From Cryptomeria japonica (lineage: Eukaryota; Streptophyta; Pinopsida; Cupressales; Cupressaceae): a DNA stretch of 64,000 nt. The DNA lies in contig NC_081410.1 of NCBI RefSeq assembly GCF_030272615.1, positions 142,945,349-143,009,348 on the forward strand. Direction: 5' to 3'. The notes under the pieces are model-generated. The model was not told the DNA's origin, made no database searches, and was given only the letters and a program-made list of their open reading frames with translations. A program made the position numbers and the translations under genes. Shown here piece after piece: positions 21,337 through 32,399 of this stretch (position 1 is its first letter; every line of letters begins with the position of its first letter).

Positions 21337-22648
21337 CCATATGTATTTTGACTTCATTGTATCATGATAGTTATGAATATATATATGAGATGATTCATCT
21401 TTGCGGCAGCTATATGCATGTGTACCTATGTGATGAGATGTTTCATGATGTATGCCTCTATGCAGTATTTTATGATATGGAAGCAAATATGTACATGATG
21501 AAATGCCAATTTTTGTTCTTTTATGTTTTTAATATGTTATGCATATGTGAATGTAAATGTATGAAATGCCAAGATGTGATAATGCAGGTGCAACTACATG
21601 AGATGCAAATGTTTTTGGTGTGTCATTATACTCAGCCATGTGATAGCGGGCTACACAGACTCAAGAAGGATGATGGAGGTCAATCAAGAAAGGGGGATGG
21701 AAGATAGAAGATATGAAATGAAAGAGCTTCTTGTGCGTTATCATCATTGATCTTATTATGGCAAAATAGGTTATGACAATCGAGGCATATGTTTGACCCA
21801 AAAAGTCATTGTACCCGTTTGCATGGAGATAAGACAGTTACAAACAAGGAATGTCCCAGTTCATACTAGACTCACAGTGTCATCATATCCTTGGACAAGT
21901 CATAGCATTACTAAGAGACAATCCACAGACAGCAAAAGAAAATAGATGACGATACCCCATCCTCGCCTTTCTAGTCAAAGACATCCTGGAGATAGAATCT
22001 CTAGTCAGAGACATCCCGGAAAAGCTAAAAGATATGTCACCAAAAAGATAAAATCAAAAGAAAACCAAGACTCGACACCAACATCCACTGTAGTCCTCAA
22101 GTTTAGTGTCTCTTGTCACTTGTATAAGTCTTATTTGATTGTGGTCACAATGTTTACTTTCACAAAAAGGATAGATAGCACTGAACCATAATGTTGTCTG
22201 AGTCTGTTGAACAATTTGATTTGTTGAAGCCCATTGTTGTTGTTGTGTCTCACTGAAACTGACTGAATCCATGAAACTGATACTTTATTACGGAGAAGAC
22301 GAAACTTTATTGCAGATCGGCGATGCAAGTGTTTCTTTATTGCGGATTGTGCGCGGATAGACTGAAGAAAACTGGAAGAATTTGTACTCCTCAGAATGTG
22401 TGATGCTCTTAGTTCCACACCCATTACTAGACGTAGGATTTGCCTTAGCCACAGATAGGAGTTGATTTATTATGGATGGAAAGGGATGAAAATGAAGGTT
22501 ATTATGATTGGCTAACCAATCTTGGGTAGATCAATAACAAGCCATGATGGGAATGGGTAAGATTTATTATGAATGAATAGGTTGTGAGTGTGTGCAAAAT
22601 GAAGGATGAAATGGAATCCTGAAGGAGGGAGGAGCAATGTCTCTACGC
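21337..22648 (-). other. Element D non-coding region between PMD gene and pol remnant
   Basis: No domain is recognised on either strand. On the - strand, 21965-22025 repeats the GATGTCTCTGACTAGA block of element A (9548-9563), showing shared 3' untranslated sequence. Short frames around 22131-22424 have no recognisable similarity. Confidence 0.5.
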
Positions 22649-22792
22649 ATGGCGCTGGTGACCTAGTTTTCACCATGGTACTTGCCTAGGGCACCACCGA
22701 AGTGGTTTTCACCGTTGGACAAAATGTTTTTTTGTTTTTTTATTTTTTATTTTTTTGTGTCAAAAGGCGCTTGTTTGCCAGGTTTTCACCAA
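22649..22792 (-). repeat. GGTGAAAAC...GGCGCC motifs after pol (element D)
   Basis: Three copies in element orientation: 22765-22792 (TGGTGAAAACCTGGCAAAC), 22691-22714 and 22649-22675, including the shared GGCAAGTACCATGG joiner. They lie 80 to 220 bp after the coding end, as in A and E. Confidence 0.75.
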
Positions 22793-22868
22793 GTAACGCT
22801 TTTTCTATTTTATGATTTTTTTTGTATTTTGAATTTTTTGTATTTTTGAATTAGGATACTCGGAAGAG

Positions 22869-23865
22869 CTATGTGTAAAACCTGTGAAGTTGCATATTGT
22901 TGATAGGATCCTCCAAAGGTTCACCCTCTGTGGTTGAGAGTTGATATGCACACCGGATCCATAGACTGTTGTAATGATGTAAGGACCAAGCCAATTTGGT
23001 TCGAACTTTCCCTTCTCTTTGTCTTGCTGATTTTTAGGATTTTCTTTGAGAACTAAGTCACCTACCTCAAGTGTGTGAGGCTTTATCTTGTGATTGTAGC
23101 TGCAATGTTCCTTGACTGAATTATGTGTAGCTTGAGTGATTATCTTCCTTGATGAAGGAACTGAGATAGAATTACTAGTGTGTGAACTACACATGCCCGT
23201 ATGTGTGTCACTTGAAGAAGTTTGGGCATCCCTGATAACAAAGTCCTTCAAGGAAGCTCCATTAAAGGTCCATGATGTATCACTAGAAGGGGAAGGATGT
23301 GCGGAACAAGTGGATGAGGAATGAAGGCTTATGATTGCGAAAAGAAGTGAAAGTATCATGACATGTTGGAGACTTAGGATCAACAAGTATTCTTTTTGAC
23401 TTGAAATTTTAGAACTTTTGCCCCCAGTTATTTTGGTATTAGGGAAGATTAACTCTTGTTCTTTTTATTTCATAGGATTTTTATCCTTGACTTTGACTTT
23501 TGTAGAGTCCAATAGCTTTTGATTTTGATTTGGACTGAAGGACTTCTCTTTATTTTTTACTTTTAGATGTTTCTTTTCAAAGCTTGATTTTTTATCCTCA
23601 ATTAGTAAGGGCTTTTGTGATTCTTGTTGATCCAAGTCTGGAAGTGGAGTGGAAATGGAATGAGTGGATGAAATGGTAAAGCTATGCAAGTTCTCAAGAG
23701 GGCTGGCAGTACGCTCAATAGATTCTTTGTTGGAACCACTCTTAGGACTATTGGTATCAAGAGTTGCTTGCACCACTAGAGGATATTTGCATTCAGACTT
23801 AGTAGCCACAACACTAGGTGGTTCACACCCAATTCCTTGGTCTTGCATACTACTTATAGACTGTT
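22869..23865 (-). pseudogene. Element D novel linker and integrase C-terminus
   Basis: After a TAG at about 23864 the frame continues with a Ser/Lys-rich segment (SSFEKKHLKVKNKEKSF), a TAA at about 23464, and then a hydrophobic run ILSLLFAIISLHSSSTCSAH. About 70 further codons lead into HTLEVGDLVLKENPKNQQD and FEPNWLGPYIITTVYGSG. That last block is the integrase C-terminus seen in A (HTFEVGDFVLKENPKNQ) and E. A 1-bp shift near 22950 and then LEDPINNMQLHRFYT lead to the authentic stop at 22869-22871. RT, both RNase H domains, and the zinc and catalytic domains of integrase are missing. The linker has no counterpart in A or E, and I do not recognise it. Confidence 0.7.
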
Positions 23866-23866
23866 C

Positions 23867-24436
23867 CTATTGACTGAATGTCTTAAGAGATAGTGGGAGT
23901 TGATAAACATGAAAGATATACTCACCACATCCCATGTCTTTAAACTTGAACTTTTCTTCGATCTCTTCTTGTTTTGATGTAAAATATTTCAAGGATTCTG
24001 GATCCACATATCTCGATGAAGGAATAGCCTCTCGATTGGCTGGAATTGTTATTTCTGATCTAGGTCGCAGATTTTTGCAATATATGAATGGATTTGGGTT
24101 AGCTTTGACGGTCACTTCAACTCCATTGTGTGGGAACTTGATACATCGATGATATGTAGATGGGACTGCACTCATCTCATGAATCCATGGGCATCCCAAC
24201 AATATGTTTTATGTAAGCCCTAGATCAAGGACATGACAAACCACATCTTTTGTAACTGGTCCAACTCTAAGAGGTAAGGTGACTGTGCCTTTGGATGAAC
24301 GCTCTTCATCATCATATGCCTTGATGGTAATTTTGTTTGTAGCATTCATAGCTTTTTCATAATATCCCAATTGTTTCATAGTGCTCAACGTACAAATGTT
24401 TAGACCTGCTCCTCCATCTATCAAGACTTGTTTTAT
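23867..24436 (-). pseudogene. Element D protease region
   Basis: VLIDGGAGLNICTL contains the aspartic protease motif as D-G-G. ITIKAYDDEERSSKGTVTLP, LLGCPWIHEMSAVPSTYHR and KFPHNGVEVTV follow, parallel to element E. TAA lies at 24203-24208 and a TGA just before VLID at about 24436. The protease would cut the Gag-Pol precursor. The segment ends with a GCGEYIF block, after which D diverges from E. Confidence 0.78.
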
Positions 24437-26987
24437 TCAATTTTTGTGTACGGAGGCTTCAATGTGTAACGGTGCATTATGTGGCTGACTTACGGAGGCA
24501 TCATCAGCTTCTGTGAATGTAAGGGAGTGTGGAATGGAAAGGTATCCCACCATGGCTTGAAACTGGTCCATGTTCAGATTAGTGGGGACAGTAGTGTCTC
24601 TCAAAGTTTTGTCAAGAATGGCCTTATGTGCAGGGGATATGCGTAAGATCTCAAGGATTGAAATGAGTGTGGGTGTCTTCCCTAACTGTTCTACAAGGTC
24701 ATACTCAAGTTTGGTTGATGAGGAAGTAGTTTTTTTAGCTGGAGCACCTTGCAAAGTGAATTTACCTTGACGGGTTGTGACATTACATTCAGAGATAGGT
24801 TCGGAAGAAGATCCAATGCCTTTTAGGACAATCTTGGGTCTTTGGGTAGAATTCTCATGCGTTTTGTCCTTGATGATAATGGTAGAGACATAATTGTCCA
24901 TCGAGATGTGATTAATAGTTGAATCATAGTTATAAGATTCTCTGGTATAGTTGGTCTGGTCATCTGTGGCTTTAGCTTTTCCCTTGTCATGCTTTGGGAA
25001 TGGTTCCTTAAACATCTCATGTTCTTGGTTGGATGAGTGTCCTTCAATCTCAATGTCACCTCTATCAATGAGATCTTGTATGATGTTCTTCAGTCGATGG
25101 CAATTTCCTATCTTGTGGCCCTTGCTCTTATGAAATTCACAATATTCATCATCATTCCACCAATTTGGTTTAACCTTTGGCTCATATGGAGGCAAATCTG
25201 GAATTGTGATTATCTTGTTTGCCACTAGCTTTTTGAAAACTGACTCAAGTGGTTCTCCCAATGGAGTGTACTTCCTTCGTGACTTTGAAGTTGTTTGAGT
25301 ATTCACTTGATTGTTTGTAGAGCTTGATCCTGAAAAAATGATTTTGGGTCGCACTGTATTGGCATCAACAACACCATCATTGACTGTGTTCTTGTTTTTG
25401 TTCCAAAATCTTGGCTTATCTTTTCCTTTAAAGTCATCTTTGTTTTCCTTTAATATCTTAATGACTCCTTGTTCAATTAGGACCTTTTATGTCGCTAAGC
25501 CTTTTTCAATGACGTCCTTGAAGGTGGACAAAAAAGCTTTCCTTAGATCATAGCCAATGTCTTTGTTAACATTTTGGGTGAACATCTCTACCATTTGTTT
25601 TTGTGGAATTTCACAAGAGCATCTACTAGCTAGATTCCTCCATCTTTGTAAAAATGATGAAAAAGACTCTCCATCCTTTTGCTTGGTGTTGCACAAAGTA
25701 GTAACTAATATATTTGTCTCTATGTTGTATGAGAAATGTTGGATAAATGCCTCTGCTAAATCACCCCAAGACTTAATACCAGGTGGAAGTTGGGAGAACC
25801 ATTCCATAGCTTGATCACCTAGGCTTTGTGGAATAATCTCATCAAATACGTCTCTTCTAAAGCTACCTCAATGCAAGCTGTGAAAAATTGTCTTATGTGT
25901 GCCTTAGGATCCCCTTTTTCTCTATACTTATCAAAATTAGGTGTCACAAAATGTGTAGGAAAAGGAGGCATTGGAATGCTCTTGTCAAATGGATAAGGAC
26001 ATATGTCTCTCATTGTGTATGTTGGCTTCGGTGTATTTATGTCCTCCATTTTCTTTTGTAAGTCCCTGATTTGTTGCTCCAAATTGTTCTTAGGTGGAGA
26101 TCGACTTCTTGGACCATACCCCATGCTTGAGGCACCAATTGGAGGAGGAGCATGTTGCATATATGGATGATATTGATCATACACATGTTCATATCGAGGA
26201 GGTATATAATGATGCTGCATATATGGACCACTTGGTATAGAGTCATGTTGAGGAACGACATATCTACTTTGTCCATGTATACCATACTCTATAGGAATGT
26301 CATGAGTTTGTTCTAGTGTGTTGCCCCCAAATTTGACGTGGGGTTTCCTTGTGTCCAAATTTTGAGCATGCCTTTGAATATCCAATTGCTTTGGTGGTTG
26401 ATCCTTAGCATTGGTATGTGATTGAGCATATTTTTCTGCATAAGAGACTTCCATAATGGTCTGCGAAGGTGAGTATCATATGCTTGACCATAAGGGACCT
26501 CTGGTTTTTGAAACAAAGAGGATGGTGATTCAGGCACCATATGTGGTTCTCTATTGCCTCCACTATTAGGCCTCCTTTGATCCATGTTGGAGTGAGGTTG
26601 TTGCAAAGGTCGATTTTCCATTATTTGAGACATGTCAAAATCATGAGGGATCTTGGTTCCACTTTGTGCCATCACTTGTAGAAAATATTGTCTATCTCTC
26701 CTCATTATTTCCTCAACCAGTCAATTGAAATGAGGATTCAGAATGGTGTCTTCCACTTCTGCTGAATGTATGGAAAAGTTGTCCATATTGTCATTGTGTG
26801 TATCATTGTTGTTTGTAATGTCCATGTTCTCAACATTTGGAATGTTTCTATAGGCATCCATGCCAGGTAATGTAGTATGATCAGAATTGAAAAAGATATC
26901 ATTGTCATACTCATAGGAACTCATGTTTGCGGATTCTTGAGCCTCTTTAGCTTCTCTTCTAGATTTTTGGGAATGGGTTTCAACCAT
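24437..26987 (-). pseudogene. gag: Element D gag
   Basis: ATG at 26985-26987 starts METHSQ-type Gag after a GTG-free context (MVETHSQKSRREAKEAQES). Conserved blocks are YTMRDICPYPFDKSIPMPPF, GDPKAHIRQFFTACIEVA and TYLMRLF. A shift near 25812 leads into WFSQLPPGIKSWGDLAEAF and LCNTKQKDGESFSSFLQRW. A zinc-knuckle variant CEFHKSKGHKIGNC (CX2HX4HX4C) lies near 25110-25150. Frameshifts lie near 26455 and 25812, with stops at 26721-26723 and about 25485. Gag forms the particle that packages the RNA. The DICPYPFD box is shared with element E. Confidence 0.82.
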
Positions 26988-28544
26988 GAACTAGGTCTTG
27001 ACCAATATGCGTGAGACTAGATGAAAATGGAAAAGAGTATGGAAGACCAAGAGTTGGATGGAATGTAAATGAATCTGAGGTTTACTTGCAATGTCCAAAA
27101 TGTAAGACCAAGTATGTATGTAGTAGAGTAGGTGTGACTTCCAAAGAGAGGATAGTTTCTCTTGATGAGGTAAGTTGACCTTGACTCTAAGTAAGACCAA
27201 ATGAGACCCAAAGGTGATAGACCTTGATGAGGGACCACTTAGCAAAATGTTGTTGTATGTAGTGTGTTGACAAAGTATGATGAGGACAAGCAAGTGACCT
27301 TTTGACTCAAGTTTAGACAAATGTGAATGTAATGTAAGGTGTAAATCAATTATGGACTTTGTGAGACCAAAAGATAGGTTGAATGCTACATGAAAACCTG
27401 AAGAGATAGCTTAGGAAGCTCAAGAATTCTGAAACTAATTGCTCTTGTTTGTTGGACTCTAAATTTTTCCAATTTGTGAAGTTGTTTGTTGTGACCAAAT
27501 CTAAATGTTTGACTATTTTTCGTGACAAGAGGACACAATGTTGATGAGGACTCAATGTTTGCAAGTGTTTAGACTCAAAATGACTCCAAGAAAAGTGTGT
27601 TGTTTGATGTAAGAATGTTTTGCATACACTTGAAGACACAAAAGACACAATGTTTTTGATGTTTGGTCTTGAATGTTTGATTGTTTAAAATAAGTCAAGC
27701 ACAATTCTTATGGCTGGCCAAGACAATAGTTGTTGATCCCACATGGAGTTTCCCCTGAGGCTACGCTATTCAGAGTGGATACTTAGATGCTTGATCCCAC
27801 TGGCTCCACCCTCGGCACTCAGTTCTCGGGGCAGCCAAGCATCAGTCCCCATGAAAACTCCCCATGGCGAACTTTGTATTTCTACTAAGAACCGTATGTG
27901 TGTGGGCCGCTACCAGAGGTCCGACCTCCTACCCCAACAACTAGATGGATTTTGGCTTCTAAAATAAAAAGGTGCTAGTAAGGGCATCCGCTCGTGTGGC
28001 TATACATGTGACACTTTCAGCTCTGTAAATACAGAAGGCTTCCAGCCGGTAGGGGTTATACCCTACAAATGATCAAATAAATTTGATCAAACGGGTTTAT
28101 GGGGAGACATAGTGTTGGTATGAACTAATTAGCACACGTTATCCATAGTTTTCACCATGAATACAGTTGTTTATAGTGGTTCGGAAGAGGTGGGTTTTCC
28201 TCGCTACCACTTTGGTCATTTTCTCCTCACTAGTAGTCCTAATGACCACACGGGGAGACAGGTCCTCTAAAGATGAAACAAAAAGAGCCTATTTCTCAAG
28301 ACACAAAAGACAATGGTTCAATTTTAGTGCACCAATTGAAGTGTTTGCTAGTCTATGAGAACAAGGCACACAATAAAGATCAAAAACCCTTGCCAAGGTC
28401 CTGCAACAAAGATTTTTTAGGAGTTTGGATTGTTTCAAATGATCACCCCTTCCTGCAAGCACACAAGTTAGGTAAATTTTAGATCCAAAAGACTTTGTGA
28501 AATAGGGGCCTTCAACAATGCTTTTTGTTAACCAATTCAAAGAT
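26988..28544 (-). other. Element D leader, gag-proximal part
   Basis: Non-coding leader between the 304-bp tandem repeat and gag. A GC-richer segment at about 27725-28060 stands out from its AT-rich surroundings and is rich in short complementary stretches. No tRNA fold or conserved ORF was found in it. Confidence 0.5.
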
Positions 28545-29405
28545 CTGATTCATAATAAAAAAATAACACTTGTAAAATTTCAAGATATTTCCATAAATGT
28601 AAGAAAATCCAAAAAATTTGCTAATTTGCTCAAAAAATTAAATTTTTATGAAAACTCATAAAAAATTCATATAAAATGAAAAATCGATCCAAAAAATCTA
28701 ATTTTTTTATTGGAGAGGCCTGATGATCTTCCAAACTTGCATAAAAAAATTTCTACAACAAATCCAAACAGTTTGTGAGATATGAGTAAAATAATGCAAA
28801 ACCCTAATTTTCAAAGATCTAATTTTTTAGGAATGATTTTGCATCAAATTTAAAATAAAAAAGAATATATCCTATGTATAATTCTGATATATTTCCAAAA
28901 ATGTAATAAAATCCAAAAAATTTGCTAATTTCCTCTCAAAATTAATTTTTTATGAAAACTCATAAAAAATTCACATAAAATAAAAATTTGATCCCAAAAA
29001 TCTGAAATTTTTACTAAATCTTTTTGACACTTTTCTTGACTTTCACAAAAAATTTGATGCCAAAATTCAAAGCCATTTGTGAGATCAGATCAACATAAGG
29101 AAAAACCCTAATTTTTAAAGATCCAATTTTTAAGGAAATATTTTGCATCAAAATTAAAATCACAAAGAATAGATCCTCTGTATAATTATGAGATATTTCT
29201 AAAAATGTAAGAAAATCCAAAAAATTCACTCATTTACTCTCAAAATTAATTTTTTTATGAAAATTCATAAAAAATTCATAGAAAATTAAAATATGCTCCA
29301 ATAGATCTGAATGCTTTTTTGAGAGCTCCTGATACTTTCTTAAACCTTCAAAAAAAATTTGGTGCAAAATTTCCAAGCCGTTTGTGAGATATGATCAAAT
29401 CTCTC
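28545..29405. repeat. 304-bp tandem repeat, nearly three copies, in the element D leader
   Basis: AATGTAAGAAAATCCAAAAA recurs at about 28596, 28900 and 29204. The accompanying blocks CATAAAAAATTCA and TTTGTGAGATATGA are in the same order in each unit. Confidence 0.85.
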
Positions 29406-29526
29406 CAAGATCTTGATTTTGTGTCCAAAACCCTAGCTGCACAAGGTTATTCTCCAAATTGTTTTACAAAACAGCAATATAGGGTTAGAAAAATCTGCAA
29501 AAAACATAGATCTAACAAAAATCCAT

Positions 29527-29544
29527 GTCCCATGGGGCGTGCTA
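29527..29544 (-). promoter_or_regulatory. Element D primer-binding site
   Basis: Three bases inside the 5' LTR end, the - strand reads TAGCACGCCCCATGGGAC. A tRNA-complementary site should start TGG; TAG would be one G-to-A change. The primer tRNA is not assigned. Confidence 0.5.
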
Positions 29545-29547
29545 AAA

Positions 29548-30319
29548 TGTTTATGGTGAAAATGGAATAACAATATTGAAAGACTAAATGAATTCAACCA
29601 CAAAACCCTAGCCTAACAACAACAAAGATTCACCATAACATATGAAGATTACCTAAGACAATGCAAATCAAATGAAATCACAAAGATTATACCATCACAT
29701 GTCCAATAGGGTTTGAATCTCCATTGATCTTGCTTGATATATTTGCTCTCAGATTTTATGTGTGCACAATAGCTCAACAAAGAATGAAAATGTGGTTGCA
29801 AGTAGGCTTGATTGCATATGCAAGTTCGAAAGTGTAGTCGGGGTTGAATGCATAGTGAGGTAGTCAGGGTTTGATAATGAAGGAAGCGTCTCTTTATATA
29901 GAAGACACTATAAGAAATGGAGGGATAAGATTGAGAGGTGTAAAAGAGGTCGGCTATGATTATAGGGTAGGTAGAGAAAATAAGAAAATAATGAGAGGGG
30001 TAGGTAGTGTAGGAATTAAGAGATGAATGACATGTGTCATAGGTAGAAAAGGTTAATGAATTAATTAAATAAATAAAGATTCATTTAATTAATAGAAGAA
30101 GTGGGATCAAATTAAATAAATAAGATATTTATTTAATTTAAGAAAAATGATAATTTAAATAAATAAATGTATTTATTTAAATGAGAAATAAGGCTAGAAG
30201 AGGATAAATGAATTAATTAAATAAATAAAGATTTATTTAATTAATAGAAGAATTAGGCTAAAGTAATTAAATAAATGCAATATTTATTTAATTAGACAAG
30301 ACAATTTTAGGTGTCTACA
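29548..30319 (-). repeat. Element D 5' LTR
   Basis: 772 bp, TGTAGACACC...CATAAACA in element orientation, followed on the + strand by the AGCAC duplication. TATA-like CTATATAAAG lies at about 29892-29901. Confidence 0.93.
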
Positions 30320-30324
30320 AGCAC
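30320..30324. repeat. Element D target-site duplication, right copy
   Basis: AGCAC, identical to 18788-18792. Joining the LINE across the single copy restores one reading frame. Confidence 0.92.
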
Positions 30325-30680
30325 CATCCACAATGATGGCCACACATTGTGACAACAATTTATCTGAAAACACTAACATTCCCCCAAGCCTTTTAATTGT
30401 TAAGTCCACATAGAAAGGACACAACTACTTGCTTCTCAATGTGAAATTAGCCTCAATTTCTATTCCCTGTGCCACTTCACCATCGCACACTACTCTACTC
30501 AAATTCGCCCTTGTAAAGGCTCGAGCGACTTTCTTCACAATGAAGCCTCGATGGAAGATGGGACATTAACTTAAATGCATGTTATATCCACTCGACAACC
30601 AACATTAAAGCATCTCCCAGTTTTAAATGCCCACCACCACTTACCACCTTAACTCTTTCCTCTGTACTTATCCCATGTCC
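30325..30680 (-). pseudogene. LINE post-RNase H coding-like region, upstream half
   Basis: Downstream of the RNase H stop, a frame begins near 30680 (GHGISTEERVKVVSGGGHL) and shifts near 30590. It then runs with one TAA near 30575 and one TAG at 30425-30427 up to the element D insertion site. Blocks such as FIVKKVARAFTRANLSRVV and CPFYVDLTIKRLGGMLVF look coding rather than random. Its continuation is at 18563-18792. I do not recognise the domain. Confidence 0.45.
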
Positions 30681-30703
30681 TATAATAATATATTACATAA
30701 TCC

Positions 30704-31165
30704 TTACTCCTCTTCGAATAAAGCATGTCGAACATCTTCAATTTTTAAATCTCCAAACGTATTAAAGGACAAAGCCCATTTAGAAATGACATCAGCTTCC
30801 ACATTTCCTGCTCGCCTTACATGACTTACTTGGTAATCATCAAAAAAATTAAGTTCTTCAATAATACTATTAATCCAATTTTGCAAGTGCCATGCCTCAA
30901 TACTTCCCTTTATTATAGCTTGAATGACAATCAAAGAATCTCCCTCTAGATGTAATATCTTGACACCCAACTTCTTACCAATCCTGACAGCTAACAATGT
31001 CGTTGATGCTTCTGCTATATATTATGTGTACCTTCATTAAGCTTTTGAGCACCTAGAGCTACCACCTCACCCTTCCAATCCCATACAATGAGCCCTGCCC
31101 TAGATGGTCTAGGATTACCTTTAGAAGTACTATCAAAATTAATTTTCTACCACCCCTCCAAAGAT
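30704..31165 (-). pseudogene. LINE RNase H domain
   Basis: The frames give GLIVWDWKGEVVALGAQKL near 31030-31095, then LAVRIGKKLGVKILHLEGDS, VIQAIIKGSIEAWHLQNWI and VSHVRRAGNVEADVISKWA, ending with TAA at 30704-30706. These are the strand and helix order of the plant RVT_3-type RNase H, with GDS and the NVEAD C-terminal Asp visible. A frameshift or stop lies near 31000. Confidence 0.8.
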
Positions 31166-31266
31166 CTCTCCCACACCTCACTAGAAAGACATACATTGTT
31201 GGTTTAAACCCAACTTTTCCCCTTAATAGGCCTAAAGCAAATGCCATGCCATTAAGATTGTGCTCA

Positions 31267-31653
31267 TCAATCTGCTACGATAAAGGAGATCCTTGGATTA
31301 AAAAACCAGGATGCTATTGTACTTATTGTTTCCTCTATAGCATGGTTGATTCTCAATTTTAACCTTTCCAAAGATTTTGTCTTATCCATGAAAATACGCC
31401 TATTTGTCTCTTTCCACAACTCCCAAATGACTAAAGAAGGAAAAACCTTCCAGATACAAGAAAAAGTTGATTTTCGCCACATCAATGGCCAACTCTTAAA
31501 AACATGTTTCAATGTTGCTGGCATTCTAGACTCTACCACCCCAATAAACCCCTTAGCATTTCCCAACAAAAGGGCAATTTTGCAATTTACTAATAGGTGG
31601 TTTGTTGTTTCTTCAACTTCTCCATACAAATAAAACACTTCGATGCTCTGCAA
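31267..31653 (-). pseudogene. LINE zf-RVT region
   Basis: An open frame with ETTNHLLVNCKIALLLG, VIWELWKETNRRIF and a downstream NHAIEETIS tail matches the zinc-binding region found between RT and RNase H in plant L1 ORF2. The first cysteines of the usual CxxC are lost (FYLYGEVEETTNHLLVNC). Confidence 0.72.
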
Positions 31654-32399
31654 AATCCCAAATGTTTCCTTTTGTCACCCATAAGAATGTGCCCTCAAAA
31701 TGCCAATCATGCAAATGCTCCTGCTTTAGGAAGAACTTCTCCCAAAACAGGTCCACTGGCCAATTTTCCCCAACACCTATCTCCAAAAATTGCTAACCCA
31801 ATTTCATTAAGTACTTACCATTGACAACCCCACACCACACCACTTTATCATCATTGTTCACCCTCTGAATATTTTTGGAACTAAAAGTCCCCTGCATAAG
31901 AACTTTCAAAGGATCTGGAATCTCTAAATCCTGAACAGATTTCCACTTCCACATACCACCTAAGCGTCCACCCTCTAGAGAAAGTGAATCACAGACCTTA
32001 TCCCCCTAATATTGTAAGAACCACTCCCTTAATTCCTCATATTCAGGATTATCCTTTAAGACTGGGTAGCCATTCCAGGAGTCATCCCAAAATTTGGCTT
32101 TCATACCAAAACCGACCTCCCAAGTAATATGTTCAACAATGATTTATCGGCAAGAAATGATAAAATTCCAAATTGAAGAACCCTTTGGGGGATTACTAAT
32201 TGTGAAGATCCTGCAACAATCCATAGAGTCCAAACATTTTTCTTTTAGAATCTTTACCTACAGGTGAGAAGGTTAAGAATAAATACTCCATACCAGTTTT
32301 GCCCCTAGGCTTTATTAATTAGGTTCCAATCCCTAAGACCCGCAACCCCTTTATTCTTCGCCAAATATATTTTGTCCCATGCCAACAAGGGTATTTTAT

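Larger units (their letters stand above)
18793..30319 (-). mobile_element. Element D: Tat-type retrotransposon lacking RT to integrase core
   Basis: Two LTRs (18793-19579 and 29548-30319) with a 5-bp AGCAC duplication bound an 11.5-kb element on the - strand. In element orientation it has a primer-binding site, a long leader with a 304-bp tandem repeat, gag, protease, a novel linker and the integrase C-terminus. The 3' region carries an antisense PMD gene, and two hairpin/G-tract modules precede the 3' LTR. RT, both RNase H domains and most of integrase are absent, so it cannot move by itself. The LTRs differ by one 15-bp indel and about 16 substitutions counted by eye (about 2 percent), half of them transversions. 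Confidence 0.92.

Noticed and set aside
27743-27967. GC-rich segment considered as a tRNA or rRNA fragment
   Set aside because: I could not find a cloverleaf, A/B boxes in order, or a recognisable rRNA core. It was kept only as a structured leader segment.
31346-31824. + strand open frames opposite the LINE
   Set aside because: Antisense shadows of the LINE zf-RVT region.
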